This document shows positions 8,069 to 17,275 of a DNA stretch of 59,217 nt, in pieces; the stretch's first letter is position 1, and the number at the start of each line of letters is the position of its first letter. A model generated the notes under the pieces. That model worked only from the letters and a program-made list of their open reading frames with translations. It was not told the DNA's origin and did not search any database. The translations under genes were made by a program, and so were the position numbers. The stretch is from NCBI GenBank assembly GCA_001915545.1, contig MNQS01000008.1, forward strand, positions 1 through 59,217. Reading direction: 5' to 3'. This DNA comes from Bacteroides sp. 43_108. Its GTDB lineage: Bacteria > Bacteroidota > Bacteroidia > Bacteroidales > Bacteroidaceae.

Positions 8069-9016
8069 ATGAATAGGATTTGTGAACTTTTTGATATCCG
8101 CTATCCTATAATAGCAGGCGGTATGGCATGGTGCAGCGGTTGGCGGTTGGCTTCGGCTGTAAGCAATGCCGGAGGTTTAGGTTTGATAGGCGCCGGTTCT
8201 ATGCATCCTGAAGTTTTGAGAGAACATATCAGTAAATGCCGTGAGGCTACGGATAAGCCTTTTGGAGTAAATGTGCCTTTGATGTATCCTGAGATGGATA
8301 AGATAATGGACATAATTGTAGAAGAGAAAGTCGGCATCGTCTTTACATCGGCTGGAAATCCAAAGACATGGACTCCTTTTTTGAAAGAACATGGTGTTAA
8401 GGTCGCTCATGTGGTAAGCAGTTCCCGATTTGCGCGCAAGTGCAATGAAGCAGGTGTAGATGCCGTTGTGGCAGAAGGTTTTGAAGCCGGTGGACATAAC
8501 GGACGTGAAGAAACAACCACAATGTGCCTTATTCCGGCTGTGCGTAACGCTACAGATTTGCCGTTGATAGCCGCTGGAGGTATAGCTTCCGGAAGTGCAA
8601 TGTGTGCGGCTCAGGCTTTAGGTGCAGACGGTGTACAGATAGGAACCTTATTTGCTCTTTCTGCAGAAAGTTCAGCCCACGATAATTTCAAAAATGTTTG
8701 TATAAATCTTGAAGAAGGAGACACAAAACTTCTTCTGAAAAAACTTGCTCCGACACGCCTCGTTAAGAATAACTTTCAGAAAGCTGTCATAGAAGCTGAA
8801 AATAACGGTGCCAGTGCTGAAGATCTGTCAGCATTGTTGGGACGTGGACGTGCCAAGCGCGGTATATTTGAAGGCGATATTGAAGAAGGCGAATTGGAAA
8901 TAGGGCAGGCTGCTTCAATGGTACGTGAAGTCTGCACCATAGATCATATAATGAAGCGTCTGATAGGTGACTACGAAAAAACACTTGCTTCAATGCCTTT
9001 ATGGACAAGGGAATGA
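8069..9016 (+). CDS. FabK/nitronate-monooxygenase-type flavin oxidoreductase
   Basis: A 315-residue TIM-barrel FMN protein. Features are the N-terminal IRYPIIAGGMAWCSGWRLA, the FMN-contacting AEGFEAGGHNGREE, and the phosphate-binding AAGGIASGSA followed by ALGADGVQIGT. These are shared by enoyl-ACP reductase II (FabK) and nitronate monooxygenases. The EAGGHNG motif and overall length are compatible with FabK, which would reduce the enoyl double bond in fatty-acid synthesis. No fatty-acid gene is adjacent, so function is left at family level. Confidence 0.8.
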   Translation: MNRICELFDIRYPIIAGGMAWCSGWRLASAVSNAGGLGLIGAGSMHPEVLREHISKCREATDKPFGVNVPLMYPEMDKIMDIIVEEKVGIVFTSAGNPKTWTPFLKEHGVKVAHVVSSSRFARKCNEAGVDAVVAEGFEAGGHNGREETTTMCLIPAVRNATDLPLIAAGGIASGSAMCAAQALGADGVQIGTLFALSAESSAHDNFKNVCINLEEGDTKLLLKKLAPTRLVKNNFQKAVIEAENNGASAEDLSALLGRGRAKRGIFEGDIEEGELEIGQAASMVREVCTIDHIMKRLIGDYEKTLASMPLWTRE

Positions 9017-9027
9017 ACTTGTTTGTT

Positions 9028-9057
9028 TTTGTTTTAGGAAAAAAAGAGTTACTTTTG
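9028..9057 (+). promoter_or_regulatory. Promoter for gltX
   Basis: TTTG at 9028-9031 and TACTTTTG at 9050-9057 are 18 bp apart, close to the Bacteroidetes consensus. An alternative -33 box is TTTG at 9022-9025. The gltX ATG is 30 bp downstream. Confidence 0.65.
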
Positions 9058-9087
9058 CAGGCAAATTAAAAAATCTTAAAATATATT

Positions 9088-10647
9088 ATGGCTGAAAGAA
9101 AAGTAAGAGTGCGTTTCGCACCAAGTCCGACAGGACCGCTCCATATTGGAGGTGTGCGTACTGCGTTGTATAATTATCTTTTTGCAAAGCAGCATGGTGG
9201 CGATTTTGTGTTCAGAATAGAAGATACTGATTCAAACCGTTTTGTTCCAGGTGCAGAAGAATATATCCTTGAATCTTTCAAGTGGCTGGGAATCAAGTTT
9301 GATGAAGGCGTTAGTTTCGGTGGCGAACACGGACCGTACAGACAGTCGGAACGCAAGGACATCTATAAGAAATATGTCAAGATTCTTCTTGACAATGATA
9401 AGGCTTACATTGCTTTTGATACTCCTGAAGAACTTAATAAGAAACGTGAGGAAATAGAGAATTTCCAGTATGACGCAAAAACCAGAGGTATGATGCGCAA
9501 CTCTCTTACCATGAGCAAGGAAGAAGTTGACAGTCTCATATCTGCCGGCGAGCAGTATGTCGTACGTTTCAAGATCGAGCCGGGACGCGATGTTCATGTT
9601 GATGACATGATACGCGGAGACGTTAAGATCAATTCTTCTATTCTTGACGATAAGGTTCTTTATAAGAGTGCAGACGAGCTTCCTACATATCATCTTGCCA
9701 ATATTGTTGATGACCATCTGATGGAAATTACTCACGTAATCCGAGGTGAAGAGTGGCTCCCTTCTGCTCCTCTCCATGTACTTCTTTATGAAGCTTTCGG
9801 ATGGACAGACACTATGCCGAGATTTGCACACCTTCCTTTGCTCCTGAAGCCTACGGGCAACGGCAAGTTGTCAAAACGCGACGGTGATAAGTTGGGATTC
9901 CCTGTCTTCCCATTGGAATGGCACGATCCAAAGAGCGGTGAAGTCTCTTCAGGATACAGAGAGAAAGGCTATCTTCCAGAAGCTGTAATCAATTTCCTTG
10001 CACTTTTGGGATGGAATCCAGGCAACGACCAGGAAATAATGTCGCTCGACGAGATGGTTTCACTTTTCGATCTCAGCAAGTGCAGCAAGGCTGGTGCTCG
10101 TTTTGATTATGTGAAAGGTATATGGTTCAATCATCAGTATCTTCTTCGTTTGGAAGATAAGGATTGGACTCCTGAATTTGACAAGATTCTTCGTGCCAAC
10201 GGCATAGAGTCTACTCCTGAGCGCGAGGCAATGGTCGTAGGTATGATGAAGCAGAAAGTTGTTGAATATACAGACAACGACGGAAACAAGAAAAAACGCA
10301 ATGTCAGCTTCATCAGTGATTTGTGGCCTTTGTGTGATTTCTTCTTCGTAGCTCCTAAGGGGTACAGCAAGGAAGATAAGTTCGTCAAGAAGAATTGGAA
10401 GGAAAATTCAGCATCCGATATGTCTGAACTTGCTGATATGTTGGAGAAACTTGACGATTTCTCTGTAGAGGCTCAGAAAGCAGTTGTTGATGTATGGGCT
10501 GAAACAGAAGGTAAAAAACCTTGGAATGCATGGCGTGTATGTCTTGTAGGTACTGGACAAGGACCTGACATGTACGAACTGGCCGCTTTCTTGGGTAAAG
10601 AAGAAACTGTGGCACGTATGCGTCGTGCCATAGAGGTACTTGGATAA
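9088..10647 (+). CDS. gltX: Glutamyl-tRNA synthetase
   Basis: Charges tRNA-Glu with glutamate. It is a class I synthetase: the HIGH signature appears as HIGG at His19 within [13 protein letters not shown], and the KMSKS loop as KLSKR at 260-264. The 519-residue length fits bacterial Glu[18 protein letters not shown] in the middle is the conserved tRNA/glutamate pocket of the GlxRS catalytic core. An insertion between the KMSKS loop and the helical anticodon-binding region ([16 protein letters not shown]) appears typical of Bacteroidetes. It has its own promoter and a terminator at 10662-10710. Confidence 0.95.
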   Translation: MAERKVRVRFAPSPTGPLHIGGVRTALYNYLFAKQHGGDFVFRIEDTDSNRFVPGAEEYILESFKWLGIKFDEGVSFGGEHGPYRQSERKDIYKKYVKILLDNDKAYIAFDTPEELNKKREEIENFQYDAKTRGMMRNSLTMSKEEVDSLISAGEQYVVRFKIEPGRDVHVDDMIRGDVKINSSILDDKVLYKSADELPTYHLANIVDDHLMEITHVIRGEEWLPSAPLHVLLYEAFGWTDTMPRFAHLPLLLKPTGNGKLSKRDGDKLGFPVFPLEWHDPKSGEVSSGYREKGYLPEAVINFLALLGWNPGNDQEIMSLDEMVSLFDLSKCSKAGARFDYVKGIWFNHQYLLRLEDKDWTPEFDKILRANGIESTPEREAMVVGMMKQKVVEYTDNDGNKKKRNVSFISDLWPLCDFFFVAPKGYSKEDKFVKKNWKENSASDMSELADMLEKLDDFSVEAQKAVVDVWAETEGKKPWNAWRVCLVGTGQGPDMYELAAFLGKEETVARMRRAIEVLG

Positions 10648-10661
10648 ATATTTACTTTATT

Positions 10662-10710
10662 GCCGCAATGTCTTATTGTATTGAAAAAGGCATTGCGGCT
10701 GATATTTTTT
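10662..10710 (+). terminator. Intrinsic terminator after gltX
   Basis: GCCGCAATG (10662-10670) pairs perfectly with CATTGCGGC (10691-10699), followed by TTTTTT at 10705-10710. It lies inside the longest open frame of waaA and so argues against an upstream start for that gene. Confidence 0.75.
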
Positions 10711-10740
10711 AGAAGGACTTTAAATCAAAAGCAAATCAAA

Positions 10741-11985
10741 GTGTATAATCTGGCTATATATTTTTATGCTTTGGCAGCCCGCATTGTTGCATTGTTCGAC
10801 AAGAAGGCTTCTTTGCTCATCAACGGGCAGAAGAATACTTTCAGACTGCTGAAGGAGAATATTGAACCGAACGGCCGTTACGTGTGGTTCCACGTTGCTT
10901 CGTTGGGAGAGTTCGAGCAGGGCAGACCATTGATGGAGCGCTTGAGGCGTTTTCATCCTGAATATAAGATTCTGCTTACATTTTTTTCTCCTTCCGGATA
11001 TGAAGTACGCAAGAATTATGACGGTGCAGACATCGTATGTTATTTACCATTCGATACACCAGGAAATGTAAAGCGTTTCTTGAATCTTGTTAATCCTGAA
11101 ATCGCTGTATTCATAAAATATGAATTTTGGGAAAACTATCTTACTGCTTTGCACAAGCGAGGTGTTCCTACTTATAGTGTTTCCAGCATATTCCGTAGCA
11201 CCCAGTATTTTTTCAAGTGGTATGGTTCAGCACATGTATTGAAGCTTTTCACTCATCTCTTTGTGCAGAACGAAGAGTCGAAAAATCTTCTAGCTTCGCA
11301 AGGCATCACGAATGTTACAGTTGTCGGCGATACGCGTTTTGACAGAGTGCTGGATATCCGGCGTCAGGCTGCAGACCTGGCTCTTGTTGAGGCTTTCAAG
11401 GATGGTAAGAAAACTTTCATTGCAGGCAGCAGCTGGCAACCCGACCATGAAATATACATCCCTTATTTCAATCGTCACCGCGACTGGAAACTTGTAATCG
11501 CACCTCATGTTATAGACGATGAGCATATCAAGCAGATTTGTGATTGCTTGGGTGATCGCAAGATTGTTCGTTATACTCAGGCCGACATTTCAACGGTTAA
11601 GGATGCTGAAGTTCTTATTGTTGATTGTTATGGCAAGCTTTCTTCGATATATCGATATGGCGAAATAGCTCTCGTCGGAGGTGGTTTCGGAGCAGGCATA
11701 CATAATGTGCCTGAAGCTGCGGTTTATGGTATACCGGTATTCATTGGGCCGAACAACAAAAAGTTCCGCGAGGCGCAGTATCTGCTTAAGTGCGGAGGTG
11801 CTTTTGAGTTCAATGATTACAGAGAATTTTCTGCGAAGATGGACCGTTTGCTGGCAGACGGAGCATTCCTTGAAGCTTCAGGCCGTAAAGCCGGTGAATA
11901 TATAAGTGGAAATGCCGGTGCCGCTGATAAATGCTTCGATGCAATTTTCAACGGCAAAACCGATACTGCAACGGTGTGCTCATGA
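10741..11985 (+). CDS. waaA: 3-deoxy-D-manno-octulosonic acid (Kdo) transferase
   Basis: Adds Kdo to lipid A precursor at the cytoplasmic face of the inner membrane (glycosyltransferase family 30). The start is set at GTG 10741, giving VYNLAIYFYALAARIVALFD, a typical N-terminal membrane anchor for this enzyme; the open frame continues upstream, but only across the gltX terminator. The 414-residue product has the N-terminal domain segment WFHVASLGEFEQGRPL with the conserved glutamate, LLTFFSPSGYE, and the C-terminal nucleotide-sugar site ALVGGGFGAGIHNVPEAAVYGIPVFIGP. A DUF4421 gene follows 32 bp later. Confidence 0.9.
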   Translation: MYNLAIYFYALAARIVALFDKKASLLINGQKNTFRLLKENIEPNGRYVWFHVASLGEFEQGRPLMERLRRFHPEYKILLTFFSPSGYEVRKNYDGADIVCYLPFDTPGNVKRFLNLVNPEIAVFIKYEFWENYLTALHKRGVPTYSVSSIFRSTQYFFKWYGSAHVLKLFTHLFVQNEESKNLLASQGITNVTVVGDTRFDRVLDIRRQAADLALVEAFKDGKKTFIAGSSWQPDHEIYIPYFNRHRDWKLVIAPHVIDDEHIKQICDCLGDRKIVRYTQADISTVKDAEVLIVDCYGKLSSIYRYGEIALVGGGFGAGIHNVPEAAVYGIPVFIGPNNKKFREAQYLLKCGGAFEFNDYREFSAKMDRLLADGAFLEASGRKAGEYISGNAGAADKCFDAIFNGKTDTATVCS

Positions 11986-12017
11986 CGCAGTTATACAACC
12001 CTTAGGTCTCAACTTTG

Positions 12018-13187
12018 ATGCAAACGTTTCATTTATACATTATCTTAATGATGCTCTTCATCTCCGCCAGAGCTTCTGCTTCGGCCGAGCAACGGACGGA
12101 GATGAAGTACATCAGTTTATGTGTGAATGATACGTCTGATAGTTTTTCTAGGCCTTGTATAGGCAATTCTTCTTGTACAGAAACAGACAGCGCTGTCTCT
12201 GTTTCTGATAAACCATCTTTCTTTTCCAAAATTTACGGCATAGCACGAAATGTCGGCCGTTTTTTCAATCAGGTGGATTCCAATTATGTGAAGCCGTCTC
12301 CCAAAGGTCTGACGGTCATGGCTGGTGTTCGTGCAGTGCATGAGTTTTACGACATACGCTCGCGTAATGACGATGCGCGTCTCAGCATTGTCTCAGACAT
12401 GTCTTATGCCATTGGAGGTTATGTGTATTGGAAAGCCATAGGTGTCGGCGGTTTTCTTAATCTTAATCCGTTGTGTGAAAAAGGTGGAAAAAGCGGTGTT
12501 TCCGGACGTAGATTGACTTTCAAACTCAATACCAGTAAGCTGATAGGTGAAGCGTATTATTTCAAGTCTAGTGAAAATTCTCGCATATCTAATATTTACA
12601 GCGATATTATTCCCGACAACATGTATGAATTCAATGGCTTGAAGGCTTATATGTTGGGGGCAAACATCGCGTACGTGTTCAATAATAGGAAATATTCGTG
12701 GACATCGGCGTTCAGCAAGAATACGGCTGTGCAGAAGCGGAGCAGTGGCAGTTTCATGCTTGGATTCAGTTTCGTATACCAGAATACAAACGTAGATCAA
12801 GGCAAAATTCCAGATGAAATAAAGGACAATATGGGCTGTTTCATGCTTTTCAATAGAATCCGCTATTGGGATTATGCTGTCAGATTCGGTTATGGCTACA
12901 ATTGGGTTATAGGTAAACGATGGATGATTGCGCTGGCTTCTAATCCGGCTGTGGGTTACAGGCACATGAGCAAAGATGACATAGGTAAGAGTAAGCGTAG
13001 CCTGTTCGATTCGGTAAGCTGCGATTTCGTCAATGATCTTGCTGTAAAGTGGCGTGGCGACAAATACAGTCTTACGGTAACTTATGATCTGCATACATCG
13101 CTTTATTGGGACCGCAATCTTGTTCTTTCGAATAATGTCGGTACTATAAGATTCCTTGTCGGAGTAAATATTTTCAACGGTAAATGA
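12018..13187 (+). CDS. DUF4421-like outer-membrane beta-barrel protein
   Basis: A 389-residue exported protein of unknown function. Residues 1-24 form a signal peptide ending ARASASA. The mature part has the FNQVDSNYVKPSPKGLTVM segment and then alternating aromatic/polar strands (GGYVYWKAIGVGGFLNLN, YDLHTSLYWDRNLV), consistent with an outer-membrane beta barrel and resembling the Bacteroidetes DUF4421 family. The start is ATG 12018; a TTG directly before it was ignored. It follows waaA closely, but a link to lipopolysaccharide is only positional. It converges on the gamma-carbonic-anhydrase gene across the hairpin at 13242-13289. Confidence 0.7.
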   Translation: MQTFHLYIILMMLFISARASASAEQRTEMKYISLCVNDTSDSFSRPCIGNSSCTETDSAVSVSDKPSFFSKIYGIARNVGRFFNQVDSNYVKPSPKGLTVMAGVRAVHEFYDIRSRNDDARLSIVSDMSYAIGGYVYWKAIGVGGFLNLNPLCEKGGKSGVSGRRLTFKLNTSKLIGEAYYFKSSENSRISNIYSDIIPDNMYEFNGLKAYMLGANIAYVFNNRKYSWTSAFSKNTAVQKRSSGSFMLGFSFVYQNTNVDQGKIPDEIKDNMGCFMLFNRIRYWDYAVRFGYGYNWVIGKRWMIALASNPAVGYRHMSKDDIGKSKRSLFDSVSCDFVNDLAVKWRGDKYSLTVTYDLHTSLYWDRNLVLSNNVGTIRFLVGVNIFNGK

Positions 13188-13241
13188 TGATGTTCTTGAA
13201 GATGAATTTTTAGATTTCAGCCTTTTCTACTGATATAGACA

Positions 13242-13289
13242 AAAAATTGCGGGCGCTCAGGATGTGAATTCCGAGCGCCCGCAATTTTT
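13242..13289. terminator. Bidirectional terminator between converging genes
   Basis: A perfect 17-bp inverted repeat: AAAAATTGCGGGCGCTC (13242-13258) and its complement at 13273-13289, with a 14-base loop. The A and T ends give a U-tract on either strand, suiting the convergent genes on both sides. The stem is built from the first two units of the 22-bp array at 13250-13337. Confidence 0.85.
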
Positions 13290-13337
13290 ATTGTGAGGGC
13301 TCGCAGTTTTGTTTTTGAGCCCTTACGCTGTTTTCGG
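13250..13337. repeat. 22-bp periodic intergenic array, copy A (4 units)
   Basis: Four consecutive units of exactly 22 bp begin at 13250, 13272, 13294 and 13316. Their first halves read CGGGCGCTCAG, CGAGCGCCCGC, TGAGGGCTCGC and TGAGCCCTTAC, matching a YGRGSSCTCGC core. The second half of each unit is AT-rich and not conserved. The same unit and period occur at 31886-32017 and 52158-52267. Units 1 and 2 also form the terminator stem. Confidence 0.8.
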
Positions 13338-13364
13338 TTTCAGTGAACGTGTGTTCCGAATGTT

Positions 13365-13883
13365 TTACTTGTCTCTGTACCAATCGGCATACATTATGTA
13401 ATGGTTTGCAATGCCTTGATTGAGTTCTTTGGCCTGTTGTGGTTCCACTTTTTTAATGAATTTAGCAGGTACTCCTCCCCACAATTCTCCAGGGCCGATT
13501 TTTGTATGCTGCAGAACAAGCGCGCCGGCGGCGACTATGGCGCCTTCTCCTATATCGGCTTTGTCCAATACGGTTGCACCCATTCCGATAAGTGCTCCGC
13601 TGTGTATGGTGCATCCATGAAGCGTGACGTTGTGCCCAATAGTGACATCGTCACCAATTTCTATCGCCGCCTTCTCGTAAGTGGTGTGCAGGCACGAACC
13701 GTCCTGTATGTTCACTCGGTTTCCGATTTTTATATAGTTCACGTCGCCTCTTACAACTGCGTTGAACCAAACTGTACATTGATCTCCCATCTCGACATCG
13801 CCGATAATGGTTGCATTCTCTGAAAAATAGCAGTCTTTGCCGAATTTGGGCGTTTTGCCCAATACTGTTTTGATTAGTGCCAT
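13365..13883 (-). CDS. Gamma-carbonic-anhydrase-like hexapeptide-repeat protein
   Basis: A 172-residue left-handed beta-helix protein of the gamma-class carbonic anhydrase family. Hexapeptide repeats run through most of the chain (IGDVEMGDQC, IKIGNRVNIQDG, IEIGDDVTIGH). The three zinc-binding histidines are present in SCLHTT, TIGHNV and TLHGC. Such proteins are trimeric; not all have carbonic anhydrase activity. The start is the ATG complementary to 13881-13883 (MALIKTVLGK); the longer frame would overlap the upstream peptidase gene. It forms a minus-strand pair with that peptidase, 24 bp apart. Confidence 0.88.
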   Translation of the reverse strand: MALIKTVLGKTPKFGKDCYFSENATIIGDVEMGDQCTVWFNAVVRGDVNYIKIGNRVNIQDGSCLHTTYEKAAIEIGDDVTIGHNVTLHGCTIHSGALIGMGATVLDKADIGEGAIVAAGALVLQHTKIGPGELWGGVPAKFIKKVEPQQAKELNQGIANHYIMYADWYRDK

Positions 13884-13906
13884 ATATGTTTTTCTTTTCT
13901 GTTTTT

Positions 13907-15676
13907 TCAAATAGGTCTTGTTATTTCGTACAGCCACTGTCTGTGCTCTTCGTCAAGATTTGGCGACAGTTTCTCGTAGACAGTTTCTTGATATTCATTG
14001 AACCACTTTACTTCTTCGTCCTGCATCATTTCTTTGATGATTGGTGATGTGAATATCGGGCATAGTGTCAGATGTTCAAACTTGTAGTACGGACCGAATG
14101 TTATGCCTTCCTTGTCGTATACTATCAACATTGTGTTTTCGTGCCTTACTCCATGCTTCCCCTCTATGTATATTCCAGGTTCGTCCGTTATGGTCATTCC
14201 CGGTTCAAGAGTGGTCGGCATGTGGTTCATTCTGAACTGGTGAGGACCTTCGTGTACATTGAGGAATGAACCTACGCCGTGGCCTGTTCCGTGCAGATAG
14301 TTGATGCCGTATTCCCACATAGGTGTTCTGGCCAGGCAGTCGAGTTGCGTACCGCATGTACCTTTAGGGAAATGCGCACGTCCCAAGTTTATGAATCCAC
14401 GAAGTACGAGTGTATAGTCGCGTCTTTCTTCATCTGTGAGCGGACCAAGAGGTATTGTTCGCGTTATGTCTGTCGTTCCGTCCAGATATTGGCCTCCGGA
14501 GTCGATGAGCAGAAGACTTTCAGGCTTCACGGGAATGTCGGTTTCTTCTGTCGGTTCGTAGTGCACTATGGCGCCGTGAGGTCCGTATCCCATGATGCTG
14601 GCAAAGCTTTCGCCCTTGAAAAGCGGTTGCTCAGCTCTGAATTCGTATAATTTCTTTTCCAGCGACAATTCCGTCTGATTTCCATTCTTTACGGCCTCTG
14701 TCATCCATTTCATCCATCTTACCATGGCAATTCCATCCTTGAGCATGGCACTGCGGTATCCATTTATCTCTACTTCGTTTTTCATGATTTTCATGTAAGA
14801 GACCGGGCATTCGCATCTCAGCGGATTGCTTATGAACGAGTAAACTCTGTAGTTGGTCTTGTCTGGCTGGACCATTACACGTCCTTTGAATGATTTCAGA
14901 GATTGTTCAATCTGTGAGTATTCCTCTACATCGATTCCTTCTGTCTTCAGCAGTTCTTCTGTTTCTGCGTCAATTTTGCATTTTCTGGTGTAGAGTGTGG
15001 CGCTTTCTGTAGTTACAAGCAGGTAGCTTACGAATACCGGATTGTATTCGATGTCGTTTCCGCGCAGGTTCGTTGTCCATGCCACTTCGTCCAGCATTGA
15101 GATAAGCAAAGCGTCGGCATTGGTTTTTTGAAGTTTTTCCCTGATTCTTGCCAATTTGCTTGCACTTGTTTCTCCTGCATATTTTATCGGGTGAATGAAT
15201 GCTTTCTGAGCAGGAATCTCAGGTCTGTCTTCCCAGATTGTGTCATAAGGATCTATGTCTGTACGGAGCTTGATGCCCTTAAGTTTCAATTCTTCAGCCA
15301 GCTCTTCAACAGCTGTCACTGTGTTTGTCCATCCGTCTACACCCACTGTGTCTCCGCTTTTCAGATTGGCGGTCAACCATTCTGCTACAGATGGTGTACC
15401 CTCGATCTTCTCTTTCATGAGCACATAGTCAGTATCCTTCAGCTGTTCTTCTGCCTGCAGGAAATATCGGGAGTCTGTCCAAAGGGCACATTTGTCCAAC
15501 GTAGCGGCAGCCGTTCCAGCTGAACCCGTAAAACCGGATATCCAGCTTCTGGATTTCCATCTGTCTGGAACGTATTCTCCGGAATGAGGATCTGTACTAG
15601 GTGTTATGAAAGCATCCAGATTGTTTGCTCTCATCAGAGTCCTGAGCGACTCCATTCTTTCTTTTATCTTGTTCAT
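13907..15676 (-). CDS. Xaa-Pro aminopeptidase (aminopeptidase P, M24B)
   Basis: Removes an N-terminal residue preceding proline. The 589-residue, three-domain layout matches the long eukaryote-like aminopeptidase P: two creatinase-like N-terminal domains (LMRANNLDAFITPSTDPH; ILPG-like segments) and a C-terminal pita-bread M24 domain. Metal ligands are visible in LLIDSGGQYLDGTTDITRT, in the GTGHGVGSFLNVHEGP histidine segment, and in the late glutamates TDEPGIYIEGKHGVRHENT. A C-terminal tail of about 60 residues (YKFEHLTLCPI to the end) is characteristic of this subfamily. It is probably cytoplasmic, as no signal peptide is seen. Confidence 0.92.
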   Translation of the reverse strand: MNKIKERMESLRTLMRANNLDAFITPSTDPHSGEYVPDRWKSRSWISGFTGSAGTAAATLDKCALWTDSRYFLQAEEQLKDTDYVLMKEKIEGTPSVAEWLTANLKSGDTVGVDGWTNTVTAVEELAEELKLKGIKLRTDIDPYDTIWEDRPEIPAQKAFIHPIKYAGETSASKLARIREKLQKTNADALLISMLDEVAWTTNLRGNDIEYNPVFVSYLLVTTESATLYTRKCKIDAETEELLKTEGIDVEEYSQIEQSLKSFKGRVMVQPDKTNYRVYSFISNPLRCECPVSYMKIMKNEVEINGYRSAMLKDGIAMVRWMKWMTEAVKNGNQTELSLEKKLYEFRAEQPLFKGESFASIMGYGPHGAIVHYEPTEETDIPVKPESLLLIDSGGQYLDGTTDITRTIPLGPLTDEERRDYTLVLRGFINLGRAHFPKGTCGTQLDCLARTPMWEYGINYLHGTGHGVGSFLNVHEGPHQFRMNHMPTTLEPGMTITDEPGIYIEGKHGVRHENTMLIVYDKEGITFGPYYKFEHLTLCPIFTSPIIKEMMQDEEVKWFNEYQETVYEKLSPNLDEEHRQWLYEITRPI

Positions 15677-15972
15677 GGCATTTATATGTATATTAATTAG
15701 AGTCTGATACTACAAAGTTAAGTAAATATGTTTATAATTTGTAAGCATCATGCACTGAGTCGTTCGCTTGTAAAACTTATGCGGCATTTTGCAATCTGTA
15801 ATTAACAAAAAAGAGTGCAGGGATTTCTTTTGCGTGAAAATATGTTAGATATGAAAAACGGAGCAATAAATAAAAAGTCACAGTTGCTAATCTTGTCGGA
15901 TTTTCATATATTTGCATAGTCAAAAAGATTGAAGCTAGGAACGATTTGTTTAATTATAAATAATAATTTATT
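15677..15972. other. Intergenic region between divergent pepP-like gene and mdh
   Basis: 296 bp of AT-rich sequence. The mdh promoter is at 15883-15914. The segment near 15755-15776 (TGAGTCGTTCGC) faintly resembles one unit of the 22-bp arrays but stands alone. No open frame or RNA gene was recognised. Confidence 0.5.
15883..15914 (+). promoter_or_regulatory. Promoter for mdh
   Basis: GTTG at 15883-15886 and TATATTTG at 15907-15914, with 20 bp between, match the Bacteroidetes promoter pattern except for one base in the -33 box. The start codon is 58 bp downstream. Confidence 0.7.
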
Positions 15973-16965
15973 ATGGGATTTTTAACAAATGACAAGCTCG
16001 TTATTGTTGGAGCTGCAGGAATGATCGGTTCAAACATGGTACAGACAGCGCTTATGATGGGTCTTACTTCAAACATCTGTCTGTATGATGTATTTTCTCC
16101 AGAAGGTGTTGCTGAAGAAATGCGTCAGAGCGGTTTCGGAGATGTAAACATCACTGCAACAACTGATGTAGCAGAAGCATTCAAGGATGCAAAATATATC
16201 ATTTCTTCAGGTGGTGCTCCACGTAAGGCTGGTATGACTCGCGAGGATCTTCTTAAGGGCAACTGCGAAATCGCAGAACAGCTCGGTAAAAATATCAAAA
16301 CATATTGTCCTGATGTAAAGCATGTTGTTATCATTTTCAACCCAGCTGACCTTACAGGTCTTGTAACATTGCTTTATTCTGGATTGAAACCATCACAGGT
16401 TACAACTCTTGCTGCTCTCGACTCTACAAGACTTCAGAGCGCTTTGGCAAAGAAGTTCGGCGTAATGCAGAGCGAGGTTACAGGATGCGCAACTTACGGT
16501 GGTCACGGAGAGCAGATGGCAGTGTTCGGTTCTGCTGTTAAGATTGCCGGCAAGCCATTGAACGAAATCATCGGTACTGCAGAATTCCCAGCAGAAGAGT
16601 GGGAGCAGATGAAGGTTGACGTTACAAAGGGTGGTGCTAAGATCATCGAACTCCGCGGACGTTCTTCTTTCCAGAGCCCTGCATATCTTTCTGTAGAAAT
16701 GATTCGCTCAGTTATGGGTGGCGAAACATTCCGTTGGCCTGCAGGTGCTTATGTAAATACTGATAAGTACAACCACATTATGATGGCAATGAACACAACT
16801 ATGGATACAACAGGTTGCCATTATGAGGTTCCTACAGGAACTGCAGAAGAGGTTGCAAAATTGGATGCAAGCTACGAGCACCTTTGCAAGATGCGTGATG
16901 AGCTCGTAACTCTCAACATTGTTCCTGCTATTTCTGAGTGGAGCAAGATCAATCCAAACCTCTAA
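15973..16965 (+). CDS. mdh: Malate dehydrogenase
   Basis: Interconverts malate and oxaloacetate with NAD. The 330-residue protein has the N-terminal Rossmann motif GAAGMIGSN, the substrate loop SSGGAPRKAGMTREDLLKGN with its arginines, the FNPADLTGLV strand, DSTRLQSALA, and the catalytic His in TYGGHGEQM. This is the Bacteroidetes-type enzyme, in which the conserved catalytic segment reads YGGHGE. In this phylum it serves the reductive branch from oxaloacetate to fumarate and succinate. Strong codon bias suggests high expression. Confidence 0.93.
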   Translation: MGFLTNDKLVIVGAAGMIGSNMVQTALMMGLTSNICLYDVFSPEGVAEEMRQSGFGDVNITATTDVAEAFKDAKYIISSGGAPRKAGMTREDLLKGNCEIAEQLGKNIKTYCPDVKHVVIIFNPADLTGLVTLLYSGLKPSQVTTLAALDSTRLQSALAKKFGVMQSEVTGCATYGGHGEQMAVFGSAVKIAGKPLNEIIGTAEFPAEEWEQMKVDVTKGGAKIIELRGRSSFQSPAYLSVEMIRSVMGGETFRWPAGAYVNTDKYNHIMMAMNTTMDTTGCHYEVPTGTAEEVAKLDASYEHLCKMRDELVTLNIVPAISEWSKINPNL

Positions 16966-17005
16966 TTTGAGGATTGTCTGATTTAATTCGGATTTTACCA
17001 TATAT

Positions 17006-17039
17006 GCGGTACGTTGACGTTGTCAGCGTACCGCTTTTT
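17006..17039 (+). terminator. Intrinsic terminator after mdh
   Basis: GCGGTACGTTGAC pairs with GTCAGCGTACCGC (one G-T pair) and is followed by TTTTTG. This is a long, strong stem 40 bp after the mdh stop. The rest of the 310-bp gap before rpsU holds only the rpsU promoter. Confidence 0.85.
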
Positions 17040-17174
17040 GTTTTGAGGTTGTTTGTCTTATATCGGAGTAACAGAATTTTATTGCATCCGCTTTTTTTTT
17101 GATGTGATGCTTGACGAAAAATGTCGGATGAGTGTGAGTTTTAAGCATTTGGCATCAAAAAAATGTGATAAAGT

Positions 17175-17205
17175 TTTGTCAAATAACAAACAATGCGTAT
17201 TTTTG
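17175..17205 (+). promoter_or_regulatory. Promoter for rpsU
   Basis: TTTG at 17175-17178 and TATTTTTG at 17198-17205 are 19 bp apart, a full match to the Bacteroidetes consensus. The leader to the rpsU ATG is about 70 bases. Confidence 0.8.
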
Positions 17206-17275
17206 CCGGTCGTTGGGTAAACCCTGACGAAAAGAATAATTTATTAATTTTAAAACCAATAAAAATTAAAACGTA

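Noticed and set aside
15755..15776. A further 22-bp array unit upstream of mdh (TGAGTCGTTCGC)
   Set aside because: It is a single weak match with no neighbour at plus or minus 22 bp, so chance is a sufficient explanation.
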